Shown here piece after piece: positions 7,611 to 16,375 of a stretch of DNA of 64,000 bases (the first letter of the stretch is position 1; each line of letters begins with the position of its first letter). This DNA is from Oxalicibacterium faecigallinarum. Lineage in GTDB: Bacteria > Pseudomonadota > Gammaproteobacteria > Burkholderiales > Burkholderiaceae_D. Under the pieces are notes generated by a model. The model saw only the letters and a program-made list of their open reading frames with translations, was not told where the DNA came from and ran no database searches. The stretch is taken from NCBI RefSeq assembly GCF_014635705.1, contig NZ_BMDI01000001.1, positions 1,132,008 through 1,196,007 of the forward strand, read 5' to 3'. The position numbers were made by a program, and so were the translations under genes.

Positions 7611-8945
7611 ATGGACCTGTCTGTCAGTTTGATCAGGAAGCAGTCTCTACGCATGCGTCGCGCCTTGCTGGTCAGCTCGTTTGTACTGGGCAGCTGCTCG
7701 TTGTTCTGGGGGCTCTATTTCGTCTCGATCGGCAACTGGGGCGTGTGGCCGATCAATCTGATCTCGATCACGGTAGCAATCGGCACTGCCATGCTCACGC
7801 TGCGCGGTCATATCCGGGCAGCAGCCATTCTTCTGTTTTGCGCGGTGTACGCCATCCTGAGCGTGTTTTGCATTTTCCTCGACATCCCGTCGGATCGAGC
7901 GCCCCGCTCCAATCACAATTACTTTTTGGCCGTTGCGCTGTTTGCATGGCTGGTGTTCAAAGGGGATCGGCCATGGCTGAGACATGGCATGACGCTGGCA
8001 GGATTACTTGGCTTTATCTTCTTTGCGAGCACGACCTGGGGCATTCATTCCGTTTATGCACTGAGCGACGACGTGCGCCTTGGCGGTACATGGATGCATA
8101 ACCTTCTGGTGACAGCATTACTATGGACGTTGCTGTGGGTGATGCAGGCCAATCTGACCGAGCGCAATATGCTGGAATCAGATCTGCGGAAGGCGATCTC
8201 TCAAAACCAACTCGAACTGTACTACCAGCCACAGGTTGGCGACGATGGCCGCATTGTCGGTGCCGAAGCCTTGCTGCGTTGGGAACATCCGGTCAAAGGC
8301 ATGGTGTCGCCAGCCGACTTCATTCCGCTGGCAGAACAAACCGGTTTGATCATGCCGATCGGACACTGGGTACTCGGCGCTGCCTGCGCACAGTTGATGG
8401 CCTGGTCCAACAATCCGGCAACCGCGCAGTTGCGTATTGCAGTCAATGTCAGTGCCTTGCAATTCAAGGAGCCGAATTACGTCAGTCAGGTGATCTCGGT
8501 ACTGGAACGCTCCAACGTCAATCCCTCGCTACTGACGCTGGAGCTGACAGAAAGCATGCTGGTCAATGATGTCAACGACATCATCACCAAAATGAATGCG
8601 TTGAAGAGTAAAGGCGTTTGCGTGTCGCTGGATGATTTCGGTACGGGCTATTCGTCTCTCAATTACCTCAAGAAACTACCGCTCGACCAGATCAAGATCG
8701 ATCAATCATTCGTACGGGATATGCTGACGGATGAAGACGATGTCACTATCGTGCGTACCGTCATCGATCTGGCGCATGGCATGCGACTGCATGTCATTGC
8801 CGAAGGCGTGGAAACGCAGGCACATCGCCAGTTTCTTGCCGATCTGGGCTGCCATTCGTTTCAGGGCTATCTGCTAAGCAAGCCTGTTCCGATTGGCGAC
8901 TTCGAAACGATCCTGCTTGCACACAACACGGCTGCTGCTACGTGA
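7611..8945 (+). CDS. Membrane-anchored EAL-domain cyclic-di-GMP phosphodiesterase
   Basis: 444 residues: an N-terminal integral-membrane sensor part with about six hydrophobic segments (20-180), then an EAL domain (about 190-440) that would hydrolyse c-di-GMP to pGpG in the cytoplasm. Catalytic motifs are intact: EAL with LRW at 219-224, NVS (279-281), ELTES (311-315), DDFGTGYSS (341-349), QIKID (360-364), AEGVET (397-402) and QGY (418-420). There is no GGDEF domain, so it should act only as a phosphodiesterase. It is flanked by two small paralogous proteins and lies near a PilZ/YcgR-like gene, a plausible c-di-GMP effector. The signal sensed is unknown. Confidence 0.93.
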   Translation: MDLSVSLIRKQSLRMRRALLVSSFVLGSCSLFWGLYFVSIGNWGVWPINLISITVAIGTAMLTLRGHIRAAAILLFCAVYAILSVFCIFLDIPSDRAPRSNHNYFLAVALFAWLVFKGDRPWLRHGMTLAGLLGFIFFASTTWGIHSVYALSDDVRLGGTWMHNLLVTALLWTLLWVMQANLTERNMLESDLRKAISQNQLELYYQPQVGDDGRIVGAEALLRWEHPVKGMVSPADFIPLAEQTGLIMPIGHWVLGAACAQLMAWSNNPATAQLRIAVNVSALQFKEPNYVSQVISVLERSNVNPSLLTLELTESMLVNDVNDIITKMNALKSKGVCVSLDDFGTGYSSLNYLKKLPLDQIKIDQSFVRDMLTDEDDVTIVRTVIDLAHGMRLHVIAEGVETQAHRQFLADLGCHSFQGYLLSKPVPIGDFETILLAHNTAAAT

Positions 8946-8947
8946 AC

Positions 8948-9172
8948 TCAGACAGGTGGCGGCACAACGCTGACTGTCGGCTGATAGATGCTGTAGATCG
9001 TGCGATAGCACTCCAGCACAAATACGGCAGGCGCATAACCAACCGGACGGAGGTGATAACCACTACCCACACGCAGCAATTGCACACCATACGCCGGATC
9101 GCTGCCCATTCTCTCCGGATCCTGCAAAGCTTCGGTAACGAGTGCGGCAAATTGTTCTGGCGTGACATTCAT
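8948..9172 (-). CDS. Small hypothetical protein, paralogue of the gene at 7192-7410
   Basis: 74 residues from MNVTPEQFAALVTEAL; the frame stays open upstream to a TTG at 9217, but the ATG at 9172 matches the start of the paralogue MARTPQEF. Shared residues with the 7192 gene include TP, F, DP.R.GS.P.YGV, GY, ECY and Y. It ends PTVSVVPPPV, a proline-rich tail. It stops 2 bases past the convergent EAL gene stop (8945). Function unknown. No strong ribosome site was seen. Confidence 0.58.
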   Translation of the reverse strand: MNVTPEQFAALVTEALQDPERMGSDPAYGVQLLRVGSGYHLRPVGYAPAVFVLECYRTIYSIYQPTVSVVPPPV

Positions 9173-9527
9173 GGTGATCAGCATCGGTAAAAAAGGGAAA
9201 GACGCAATATACGGCAATTGCGGAAGAAGGACATCTTCTTGCTACAGGCAAACTTCACCCTGTCCATATCGTCTCGCATTACGCATCGCCGAGCGCCGTG
9301 ATAGCTGTGGCCTGTACAGCGGGTTTCCGTATATCGGACATCAATAATTCAAATAATAACAATCCGCATGGAACATCTGCGGCATTCCCTATCTAACCAT
9401 GCAATAAAGACAAGTTATTCATATCGGTGTTTGCAATACGGAAATCAGATCGGCTGAGATCGCAATCTGGTCATCCTTAAGCAGCCGATTGCGCGACACG
9501 CGCATACGACGCTTATCGGAATCTGCC
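9173..9527. other. Intergenic region between a small leftward gene and the acyltransferase
   Basis: About 355 bases between divergent genes. Open frames here are short and run against better genes. I see no strong promoter pair or hairpin. The stretch around 9345-9425 is AT-rich and is the likeliest place for the promoters. Confidence 0.4.
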
Positions 9528-10640
9528 ATGACTGCATCTACCCTGTCGGCGATCACGCATCCGCCGCAAACAACAACACGCTCCCGCCTTCCCATGATCG
9601 ATGTCGCCAAGGGTGTGGGGATACTGTTGATCGTGCTCGGCCACAATCGCATCTTTTCTTCGCATTATGGTGACGCTGCCAATTTTCTCGCGGCATTTCG
9701 CCTGCCGTTTTTCTTTTTCATCTCTGGCGTGATTTTTTCGGCAGCCAATCGCAGCATTGGCAATGTCGCGCTGGTGCGTGCAGATGCCTGGCTCAAACCT
9801 TATACGATGGCACTCCTGATCGGCGGCATGCTGAAGCTGATCGTCGGCAAGGAAACGGTTGAGTCTGTACTGCTCGGTATTTTTTATGGCACCGGCTTCA
9901 CGCTCGGCTGGAATGTATTGTGGTTCCTGCCGCATTTATGGCTGCTGTATGTCAGCGTCAGCATTCTCGTCAAATACGGGCAGGAGTTGATTGATAGCTG
10001 GCCCAAAAAAATAGGCTTGCTGCTAACGTTTCTGTGTCTTGGCTTTTACGTGATGGGCAGCTTTGACACCGTGGCCGACAATCCGGCCTGCGACCGCATC
10101 ATGGCGGTTGATCCTGAATTGCTGCATTGCGGACTGCCATTCAGTGCCGACGTACTGCTGTTGTCAGCCACCTATTTCTTGCTGGGGCATTTTCTCGCCA
10201 CCCCTGCCAGAACATTCAGGTTCAATGTGATCGGCATGGCTATTGCGATTGCCGTATCGCTGATGCTCAACGCGCAATACGGCTTTCGCATCGACTTCAA
10301 CATGCGGCGTTATGACAGCCTGCTGATTTCAACCGTGCAGGCGCTGGCCGGGATCTACATGATGCTGTGCGTGTGTACGCTTCTGGCGCGCATACCCAAA
10401 GTACAGGCACTGCTGTCGTACATCGGGCGCGGTAGTCTGATGATCCTGATCTGCCATGCGCAGATTCAGTTTCCGCTGGTGGCAGCGTTACAGAATCACG
10501 TACCGCCGCTGCTCGCCGGAACAATTGCCTTTGTCAGTTGTACGGCAATCTCGCTGATGCTGTGGGAAATCTGCAAGCGCAACGCGCTCTTGTCCACACT
10601 CTTTCTGCCACTGAACTGGAAAAAGAACCCGGCTAGCTAA
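9528..10640 (+). CDS. Acyltransferase family 3 integral membrane protein
   Basis: 370 residues with about ten hydrophobic segments. The start of the domain, MIDVAKGVGILLIVLGHNR, carries the DxxKGxGIxxVVxGH type signature of acyltransferase family 3 (OafA/NodX/WecH-like), in which the His is catalytic; FRLPFFFFISG follows, typical of the family. Such proteins transfer acetyl or succinyl groups to extracellular sugars. The ATG at 9528 is preferred (GGA about 8 bases upstream); 9489 and 9594 are possible. The acceptor cannot be told from context; the polysaccharide cluster is 40 kb away. It is convergent with the PilZ gene, 8 bases apart. Confidence 0.85.
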   Translation: MTASTLSAITHPPQTTTRSRLPMIDVAKGVGILLIVLGHNRIFSSHYGDAANFLAAFRLPFFFFISGVIFSAANRSIGNVALVRADAWLKPYTMALLIGGMLKLIVGKETVESVLLGIFYGTGFTLGWNVLWFLPHLWLLYVSVSILVKYGQELIDSWPKKIGLLLTFLCLGFYVMGSFDTVADNPACDRIMAVDPELLHCGLPFSADVLLLSATYFLLGHFLATPARTFRFNVIGMAIAIAVSLMLNAQYGFRIDFNMRRYDSLLISTVQALAGIYMMLCVCTLLARIPKVQALLSYIGRGSLMILICHAQIQFPLVAALQNHVPPLLAGTIAFVSCTAISLMLWEICKRNALLSTLFLPLNWKKNPAS

Positions 10641-10648
10641 ATTGCTAT

Positions 10649-11350
10649 TCAGACGATGTTCTGACGACCATCGAGCAGCATTTCGTAGACGTGATTGCGG
10701 ATGATCAGCGATTCGGTTCCACCTACCCCCTCGAACTCGAGTCCGATTGCCGCGCTATTTGCATCGTCTTTTTGCTGTTCGGTGATATTGCGAATCGTTG
10801 CCCTGGCATTGATGGCGTGGCCATCGTCACCGTCGCCAAAAGGCAGGGAAAACGTGATCGAGACGGCTTCATCCACCGTGCCGAGCGGTTTGTCTGCGTG
10901 CGCCAGACATCCGGTCGCACTCAGATTACTCAAGCGCACCTTTTCTTCCTTGCCAGCGACATGCAGCATGGCATCCAGCGCGACCTTGATCCGCATATCG
11001 CGACGTAATTGCTTGGAGCGGATGGATCGGGGGAATGCGACACACAGGCAATACAAAGGATGAGTGAGCGTCTTGATAACGGTCGTATCGAAGGAGCAGA
11101 TGGCAGTGCCGGAAAATACCCGTACGGTCAGTTTTTCACCGTCGATAAATGTCAGCAACACACCCTGATCGCGAGGTTGCTTGAGTAGCAGATAAGTGTT
11201 TTGCTCCAGCCCGATAACGGTAGAAACGTAATGAACCGGTTTGTGATTGCGATGGGTGAAAAACTGCAGGCGCGTGCCGGGCTGCAGATTCATCGATTCA
11301 AAATCGTCGATATCTTTGTCGGCAACAGATACACCTTTCTGCTCACTCAT
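10649..11350 (-). CDS. PilZ-domain protein with YcgR-like N-terminal region (flagellar brake type)
   Basis: 233 residues. The N-terminal half (about 20-110) resembles the YcgR domain. The C-terminal PilZ domain has the c-di-GMP-binding motifs RRDMR (116-120, RxxxR) and NLSATG (142-147, [DN]xSxxG). In YcgR proteins c-di-GMP binding slows the flagellar motor. ATG 11350 (MSEQKGVSVA) is chosen; the open frame upstream to 11497 crosses the ompW terminator and is not credible. No flagellar genes are nearby, but an EAL phosphodiesterase lies 2 kb to the left. Confidence 0.85.
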   Translation of the reverse strand: MSEQKGVSVADKDIDDFESMNLQPGTRLQFFTHRNHKPVHYVSTVIGLEQNTYLLLKQPRDQGVLLTFIDGEKLTVRVFSGTAICSFDTTVIKTLTHPLYCLCVAFPRSIRSKQLRRDMRIKVALDAMLHVAGKEEKVRLSNLSATGCLAHADKPLGTVDEAVSITFSLPFGDGDDGHAINARATIRNITEQQKDDANSAAIGLEFEGVGGTESLIIRNHVYEMLLDGRQNIV

Positions 11351-11389
11351 GATTGTGACCACCAGATTTTTTCGAATTGACAATTGCAT

Positions 11390-11419
11390 TTTATCAATGA
11401 TTATTGCTTTCAATGCAAC
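11390..11419 (-). promoter_or_regulatory. Possible promoter of the PilZ gene
   Basis: On the minus strand TTGCAT (11419-11414), 18 bases, GATAAA (11395-11390). It sits just past the ompW terminator and 40 bases before the ATG at 11350. Confidence 0.38.
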
Positions 11420-11424
11420 GTATG

Positions 11425-11456
11425 AATAAAAAAGAGCGCCGTAGCGCTCTTTTTCA
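11425..11456 (-). terminator. Rho-independent terminator of ompW
   Basis: AAAAGAGCGC (11431-11440) pairs with GCGCTCTTTT (11445-11454) around CGTA, with T-runs on both strands. On the minus strand it lies 16 bases after the ompW stop. Confidence 0.88.
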
Positions 11457-11471
11457 GATCGGGATGTTGTA

Positions 11472-12092
11472 TTAGAAGCGATAACCAATACCCACACCGA
11501 TCAACAAGGGATCGACCTTGACCTGACTGATCGTGCCGGCCGCCATATTCACATCGGAACGGATGTAAATCTTTTTGACGTCCAGATTCAACGACCATTT
11601 GTTATTGAGTTTGTAGTCGATACCTGCCTGCAAGGCAGGACCGATACTGCTGCTCTCCAGATCTGCATTCCCTCCCAGCAGATTGACACTGGAGATACGC
11701 GTGTAATTGATACCAGCTCCAACGTAAGGACTCCATGTTTTTTCCGGTGCGAAGTGATACTGCACCGTCAGTGTTGGTGGCAGATGCTTGAAACTGCCGA
11801 TATCCGCCCCATCCAGGTAGACACGATGCTTTTGCGGGTAGGTCAGCACCAGTTCCGCAGCCCAGTTGGGCGTAAAGAAGTAAGAGATGTCGATCTCGGG
11901 AATCGTACGCGACTCAACCGTCAATCGGTCCGATGCACCAACACCGCCAACCGGATCAGATTTGTTCGCCGGGTCCAGATGTGCCGCGCGCACGCGCACC
12001 AGCCATGAACCTTCCTGTACCTGTTGTGCCAATGCCTGCGATCCTGCTGCGGCCGATAAAAGCAGCACGAGCGCTGCCACGCCTTTTTTCAC
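11472..12092 (-). CDS. ompW: OmpW family outer membrane protein
   Basis: 206 residues. Signal peptide MKKGVAALVLLLSAAAGSQALAQ with an AxA cleavage site, then an eight-strand beta-barrel typical of OmpW: EGSWLVRVRAAHLDP at the start, YFFTPNWAAELVLTYPQKHRV, WSPYVGAGINYT, GIDYKLNNKWSLNLDVKKIYI, and a terminal aromatic residue (GVGIGYRF) for outer-membrane assembly. OmpW forms a narrow hydrophobic channel for small apolar compounds and is often induced by stress. It stands alone between terminators, so it is probably monocistronic. Confidence 0.93.
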   Translation of the reverse strand: MKKGVAALVLLLSAAAGSQALAQQVQEGSWLVRVRAAHLDPANKSDPVGGVGASDRLTVESRTIPEIDISYFFTPNWAAELVLTYPQKHRVYLDGADIGSFKHLPPTLTVQYHFAPEKTWSPYVGAGINYTRISSVNLLGGNADLESSSIGPALQAGIDYKLNNKWSLNLDVKKIYIRSDVNMAAGTISQVKVDPLLIGVGIGYRF

Positions 12093-12212
12093 GATAACCT
12101 CCGAAGTTGAAGAAACATGATCACGTTAATCGCGCCATGCCTTGCGGAATTTGATATCGATCAAAGGGATGCAAGAAACAAGAAACAAACGGAAGTGTCC
12201 CTGGCCAATGAC

Positions 12213-12249
12213 AAAAGGCCGGACACCGTATGCGGGTGTCCAGCCTTTT
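12213..12249 (-). terminator. Rho-independent terminator of the 121-aa gene
   Basis: AAAAGGC-C-GGACACC (12213-12227) pairs with GGTGTCC-A-GCCTTTT (12235-12249), one mismatch, 7-base loop, followed on the minus strand by T-rich sequence. It lies 33 bases past the stop at 12282. Confidence 0.82.
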
Positions 12250-12281
12250 GTTCTGTGCTGCGTGATACGACTTGAAAAGAC

Positions 12282-12647
12282 TTACTTCGCGCGCGTATCA
12301 ATATCCGCCAGACACTCTTTTCCTTTTTGCGTGATCTCGAAACCGGATGGTTCCAGCGCAACGATATGGCCCTTTTTGTCGAGAAAGGTGGCGACATCCG
12401 GCTTTAGCATCGCCTGCGGATTGTCAGCGATCGCACGCAAAGAATCGATACATCCCTGAATGAACAAAGTCTGTTTGCCTTTGTCGGTCAATCCAAGGTT
12501 GCCGTTCTTGGCATAGCTTGCATACTTCAAACCTGTCAGACGCTTGACGTTACGCGCAACGCAAGCGGACGGACGGCTCTGCTGACGCCCCAGTTCTGCG
12601 ATCTGTCGCAAGGCATCAAACTCGTCCGTCGTTAAATCATCACCCAT
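12282..12647 (-). CDS. Hypothetical protein (121 aa), possible tandem winged-helix-like repeats
   Basis: Not recognised. It contains two similar segments: SYAKNGNLGLTDKGKQTL (about 44-61) and DKKGHIVALEPSGFEITQKGKECL (about 89-112), each reading like the wing and last strand of a winged helix (LT.KG or ITQKGKE.L). The N-terminal DEFDALRQIAELGRQQ and ACVARNVKRLTGLKYA look like helices of the same fold. This suggests a small nucleic-acid-binding protein, an inference from pattern only. An AAGGA site lies upstream and a terminator follows, so it is probably its own transcription unit. Confidence 0.6.
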   Translation of the reverse strand: MGDDLTTDEFDALRQIAELGRQQSRPSACVARNVKRLTGLKYASYAKNGNLGLTDKGKQTLFIQGCIDSLRAIADNPQAMLKPDVATFLDKKGHIVALEPSGFEITQKGKECLADIDTRAK

Positions 12648-12679
12648 CGCTTCTGTTTTCCTTCTTTTCGAACCTGTTT

Positions 12680-12997
12680 TTAAAACCGGGGCAGATCAGC
12701 CAGCGTACGACCCGGCACATCGTGATCAATGGTGTCGATATCTTCAATGCCATGCTGATGAATTACCACGTGTACACGCGGCCCCAGCACGATCTCGCCA
12801 CCGACCTTGAATGCCGTTGCCACCTCGTCGCCGAAATGCAGTGCGTCAACGACCAGATTGACGTCCTGCTCGACCATTACCGCTTCCCAGCCGGGAGAGC
12901 CATTGCCTTTGCGATGACCGCGTCCCCAGCGCACCATTTCCACACGATCGCCCGCTTCGTTAAAGCGTACTGCCTCGATCAGATGTACTGACGTCAT
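12680..12997 (-). CDS. Conserved-type hypothetical protein (105 aa)
   Basis: Soluble small protein beginning MTSVHLIEAVRFNEAGDRVEMVRWGRG, mostly predicted beta structure, without cysteines or membrane segments. A very strong ribosome site (AAAAAGGAGG, 5 bases from ATG) shows it is translated. The family is not recognised. It lies 32 bases upstream of the 121-residue gene in the same direction and could share its transcript. VVDALHFGDEVATAF and GPRVHVVIHQHG are the most patterned parts, but I cannot assign a function. Confidence 0.68.
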   Translation of the reverse strand: MTSVHLIEAVRFNEAGDRVEMVRWGRGHRKGNGSPGWEAVMVEQDVNLVVDALHFGDEVATAFKVGGEIVLGPRVHVVIHQHGIEDIDTIDHDVPGRTLADLPRF

Positions 12998-13201
12998 TTG
13001 CCCCTCCTTTTTATATTGGTATTGCGTGCATGGTACGCCTGCACGCGCCTTCCCAGCAAGCGTGCGTGAAGGAAATTACCCAAGCCAGACCAGCATGCCA
13101 AAATCGGTCAGGTGCGCAGTTATAATAGCGACCGTTCGCGATGCTCTGGCAGCATCATCCGTCAGATTTATACGCCACGATTGGCAAGGAATCGTTTGTA
13201 C

Positions 13202-13999
13202 ATGAATACTGTTCGTTCCCGTCCGGTTGTTCTCTGTCTTTCCGGTCATGACCCAAGCGGCGGTGCAGGCCTGCAAGCCGACATTGAGGCCATCATGGCG
13301 CAAGGCTGCCATGCCGCACCGACTGTCACGGCGTTGACCGTTCAAAACTCGATCGACGTATCGGATTTCCGTGTACTCGATGCAGACTGGGTACTGGCGC
13401 AGGCCGATGCAGTCATCAAGGACATGACGGTGGCTGGCGTCAAACTCGGCATGCTTGGTTCCGTCTCGATGGTCGATACCGTCGTACAGATACTGCAGCG
13501 TCTGCAAGGGTTACCGATTGTCTGTGATCCGGTCCTGCGTGCAGGTGGTGGTGGCGCGCTCGGCAAGGACGAAGTCGGCTATGCCATGCGTGAACGTTTG
13601 CTGCCGGTGGCAACGATTGCCACGCCCAATCTTCCTGAAGCACGCATTCTGGCCGAACTGCCAAACGGGACGCCGGATGAATGCGCGGCAAAGCTGCTGC
13701 CGTTTTGCCAGCATCTGCTGATCACGGGCGGACACGGCGAAGAAAGCCGCGTCCACAATCGCCTGTATTCGCGCGATGGCTCGACTGCCACCTTCACCTG
13801 TGATCGTCTGCCTGGCAGCTATCACGGCTCCGGCTGCACACTCGCCAGTGCTCTTGCGGGTCGTCTGGCATTGGGCGAAGACACGCATACGGCTGTCGAG
13901 AACGCACTGGCTTATACCTGGCGCACGCTGCGTGATGCCGATCGACCAGGCGCTGGTCAGTATTTCCCACGCCGACTGCCCACCGACTTCTGCAACTGA
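13202..13999 (+). CDS. thiD: Hydroxymethylpyrimidine/phosphomethylpyrimidine kinase
   Basis: 265-residue ribokinase-fold enzyme phosphorylating HMP and HMP-P in thiamine pyrophosphate synthesis. Family signatures: LSGHDPSGGAGLQADI near the N-terminus, TALTVQNS, KLGMLGS, CDPVLRAGGGG, TPNLPEA, LLITGGHGE and the catalytic GSGCTLASALAG near the C-terminus. ATG 13202 is chosen over the frame start at 13112 because the domain begins right after it; AAGGA lies 12 bases upstream. A TATAAT at 13121-13126 is the likely -10. It stands apart from other thi genes here. Confidence 0.94.
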   Translation: MNTVRSRPVVLCLSGHDPSGGAGLQADIEAIMAQGCHAAPTVTALTVQNSIDVSDFRVLDADWVLAQADAVIKDMTVAGVKLGMLGSVSMVDTVVQILQRLQGLPIVCDPVLRAGGGGALGKDEVGYAMRERLLPVATIATPNLPEARILAELPNGTPDECAAKLLPFCQHLLITGGHGEESRVHNRLYSRDGSTATFTCDRLPGSYHGSGCTLASALAGRLALGEDTHTAVENALAYTWRTLRDADRPGAGQYFPRRLPTDFCN

Positions 14000-14016
14000 A
14001 AATCCATCTTCACGCC

Positions 14017-14053
14017 AAAAGGCCTGCCAATTTGATCGATTGGCAGGCCTTTT
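14017..14053. terminator. Strong bidirectional terminator between thiD and the MFS gene
   Basis: A perfect 15-pair stem (14017-14031 with 14039-14053), 7-base loop, with A-run before and T-run after, serving both converging genes. Confidence 0.92.
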
Positions 14054-14070
14054 CGTTTTGAAGAAGGCGA

Positions 14071-15312
14071 TTAGCGTCGCTGTGGCCAGACGCGTACAAC
14101 CAGCGCCGCAAATGACATCAAGGTTGCGAGCACAATCACGCCATACCATCCCCACTGTGCCAGCATCAGGCTGCCCAATGCTGCTCCCGCGGCCATTCCA
14201 ACGAACATTCCGACAAACAGGACCGCGTTAAGACGACTGCGTGCTGCCGGGTCAAGTCCATACACGATCGTCTGATGCGCAACCAACGTTGCCTGCACGC
14301 CGAAATCGAATCCGATCGCACAAAGTACCAGCAGGCACAGGCTGCCATCGACCGAAAAGAAAGGTGCCAATCCCATTGCTGCAAACGACAGTGCAGCCAG
14401 ACCGATACCAAGACGCGTCACCAGTTCAGGCCCCTTGCGATCGGCAATGCGTCCTGCCAATGGCGCTGCCAGCGCACCTGCAGCCCCTGCCAGCCCAAAT
14501 GCACCGGCAGCCGTGCTACCAAGGTGAAATGGTGCGCCGTGCAACATTAACGCCAGCGTCGACCAGAAAGCACTGAAACCAACGGACAACAAACCTTGCG
14601 CCATCGCTGCACGACGCAACGAAGCATGTCGGCGTAGCAGGTCCAGCATCGAGCCAAGCAAGGCACGATAGGCCAGTTGCGTCGTTGGCTTGAAGGCAGG
14701 CAGACTGCGCAACAGGGACAAGCCGATCATCGCAACACTGACAGCCGCGGCGATGAACATGACGCGCCACCCCATATGTTCAGCCACAAAGCCACTGAGC
14801 ACACGCGACAGCAAAATTCCGAGTAGCAAGCCGGTCATCACGGTACCCACCACCTTGCCGCGATGCTGCTCGGGTGCGAGGATGGCCGCCGCCGGCACGA
14901 TGTCCTGTGCCATGGTGGCAGACAAGCCGATTGCCAGTCCGGATGCCAGCAACAGACTCAGGCCGGATGAGGTGCCTGCCAGCAGTAACGCCAGCACCAG
15001 CACAGCAACCTTGATCAGAATGATGCGACGGCGATCGTACCGGTCGCCCAGCGGTGCCAGCAACAGGATGCCCAGCGCATAACCCAATTGCGTGGACATC
15101 GGCACCATGCCGACAGCGCGATCCGATATCCCCAGATCGCTGCCAATCACGCCCAACATCGGTTGCGAATAATAAAGTGATGCAACGCTGAAGCCGGCGC
15201 TGGCAGCCAGCAGCCAGATCAGCATGCCGGACAGACGCACGTCCCGTTTCAGCGGGGTCGCTCCAGTCGCTGCCAATACAGGCTCTGCATGCGTATTTTG
15301 AATGGAAGACAT
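14071..15312 (-). CDS. MFS transporter (drug/sugar efflux type)
   Basis: 413 residues, about 12 membrane segments. The loop 2-3 signature appears as APLGDRYDRRRIIL, with a second copy-like motif AGRIADRKGPELV between segments 8 and 9, as usual in DHA1-type exporters of the YnfM/AraJ kind. TGGAG lies 8 bases before the ATG. It is divergent from a LysR gene 98 bases away, the common regulator-target layout. Substrate unknown. Confidence 0.88.
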   Translation of the reverse strand: MSSIQNTHAEPVLAATGATPLKRDVRLSGMLIWLLAASAGFSVASLYYSQPMLGVIGSDLGISDRAVGMVPMSTQLGYALGILLLAPLGDRYDRRRIILIKVAVLVLALLLAGTSSGLSLLLASGLAIGLSATMAQDIVPAAAILAPEQHRGKVVGTVMTGLLLGILLSRVLSGFVAEHMGWRVMFIAAAVSVAMIGLSLLRSLPAFKPTTQLAYRALLGSMLDLLRRHASLRRAAMAQGLLSVGFSAFWSTLALMLHGAPFHLGSTAAGAFGLAGAAGALAAPLAGRIADRKGPELVTRLGIGLAALSFAAMGLAPFFSVDGSLCLLVLCAIGFDFGVQATLVAHQTIVYGLDPAARSRLNAVLFVGMFVGMAAGAALGSLMLAQWGWYGVIVLATLMSFAALVVRVWPQRR

Positions 15313-15367
15313 ACTCGTTTCTCCAGTTGATAAAAGCTGAAACGAAGTCTGATCCTATAAACCTCAA

Positions 15368-15385
15368 CATGGTAGTAGCACCATG
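15368..15385. promoter_or_regulatory. Palindromic operator candidate between MFS and lysR
   Basis: CATGGT (15368-15373), 6 bases, ACCATG (15380-15385): a perfect inverted repeat 26 bases before the lysR ATG and inside the divergent promoter region. LysR proteins bind such imperfect or perfect dyads. Position and symmetry only. Confidence 0.45.
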
Positions 15386-15410
15386 CGCAGAATTGTTATA
15401 CGCTTTACGC

Positions 15411-16361
15411 ATGACAAAACCATCATCCCCAGCGGTCAGCTCAGACCGGATCGAACTGATGCAAACCTTCGTCCGTATTGTCCAGGCCGGCAGCCTGTCT
15501 GCTGCCGCAGCGCAAATGGGTACAACCCAGCCCACCATCAGCCGCCGCCTGCAGCAACTGGAACGCTCACTTGGCCTGCGATTGCTGCAACGCTCCACGC
15601 ATGCGATGAAGCTGACCGAAGATGGCGAACGATGCTATGAACGCGCCAGAGAACTGCTGGCCGGCTGGGAAGCATTTGAAACCGATCTGCGCGCGGCAAG
15701 CAGTGAAGTCAGCGGCTCCCTGCGCGTGATCGTGCCGCATGCGTTCGGGCAAAAACAACTGATCGGACCGCTGGCCGAATTCATGCGCCGCTATCCGGGC
15801 ATCACGATCGAATGGATACTGCATGACCGTGGCAGCGACTTCATCACGCAAGGCATCGATTGCGCGATTCAGGTTGGCGAAACCAATGATCCATCGGTCG
15901 TCGCCATCAAGCTTGCAGAAGTGCCACGCATGATGGTGGCATCGCCTGCCTTGCTGGCGCGTTATGGCATGCCCCAGCATGCGCGCGATCTGTCCGTGCT
16001 CCCCTGGGTTGCCATTCCGACTTTTTATCGACGCGAAGTGCTACTCACGCACAGCGCAACTGGCGAGCAATGTCATGTCGCCATTCAGCCGCAATTGAGT
16101 TCGGATAGTTTGTATGCGCTAAGCAACGCGGCAGTGGAAGGCCTTGGCGTATGCCTTGGCTCCTCATGGTTGATGGAAGAACATCTGGCGAGTGGACGGT
16201 TGGTTCAGCTGTTACCGGAATGGCAGGCAGCGCCCTTGCCAGTCTCCATCATTTATCCGTACGCGCGCTTCTATCCTGCCCGTCTGCGGCATTTCATCGA
16301 TACGATGCGGCAAGCCATGCCAGGTTCAGTGAGCGGTGCCGTTTCATGGCGCCGGCCTTGA
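15411..16361 (+). CDS. LysR family transcriptional regulator
   Basis: 316 residues. N-terminal helix-turn-helix GSLSAAAAQMGTTQPTISRR within MQTFVRIVQ...LQQLERSLGLRLLQRS, then the periplasmic-binding-like effector domain (about 100-310; GSLRVIVPHAFGQKQL, FITQGIDCAIQVGE). ATG 15411 (MTKPSSPAVSS) is preferred over the frame start at 15327, which would run deep into the shared promoter region. It most likely controls the divergent MFS gene. The effector is not predictable. Confidence 0.9.
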   Translation: MTKPSSPAVSSDRIELMQTFVRIVQAGSLSAAAAQMGTTQPTISRRLQQLERSLGLRLLQRSTHAMKLTEDGERCYERARELLAGWEAFETDLRAASSEVSGSLRVIVPHAFGQKQLIGPLAEFMRRYPGITIEWILHDRGSDFITQGIDCAIQVGETNDPSVVAIKLAEVPRMMVASPALLARYGMPQHARDLSVLPWVAIPTFYRREVLLTHSATGEQCHVAIQPQLSSDSLYALSNAAVEGLGVCLGSSWLMEEHLASGRLVQLLPEWQAAPLPVSIIYPYARFYPARLRHFIDTMRQAMPGSVSGAVSWRRP

Positions 16362-16375
16362 TTGAAACGGAACGA

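Noticed and set aside
11351-11497. Upstream extension of the PilZ frame to 11497
   Set aside because: It would run through the ompW terminator and overlap the ompW end; the ATG at 11350 starts a typical YcgR-like protein.
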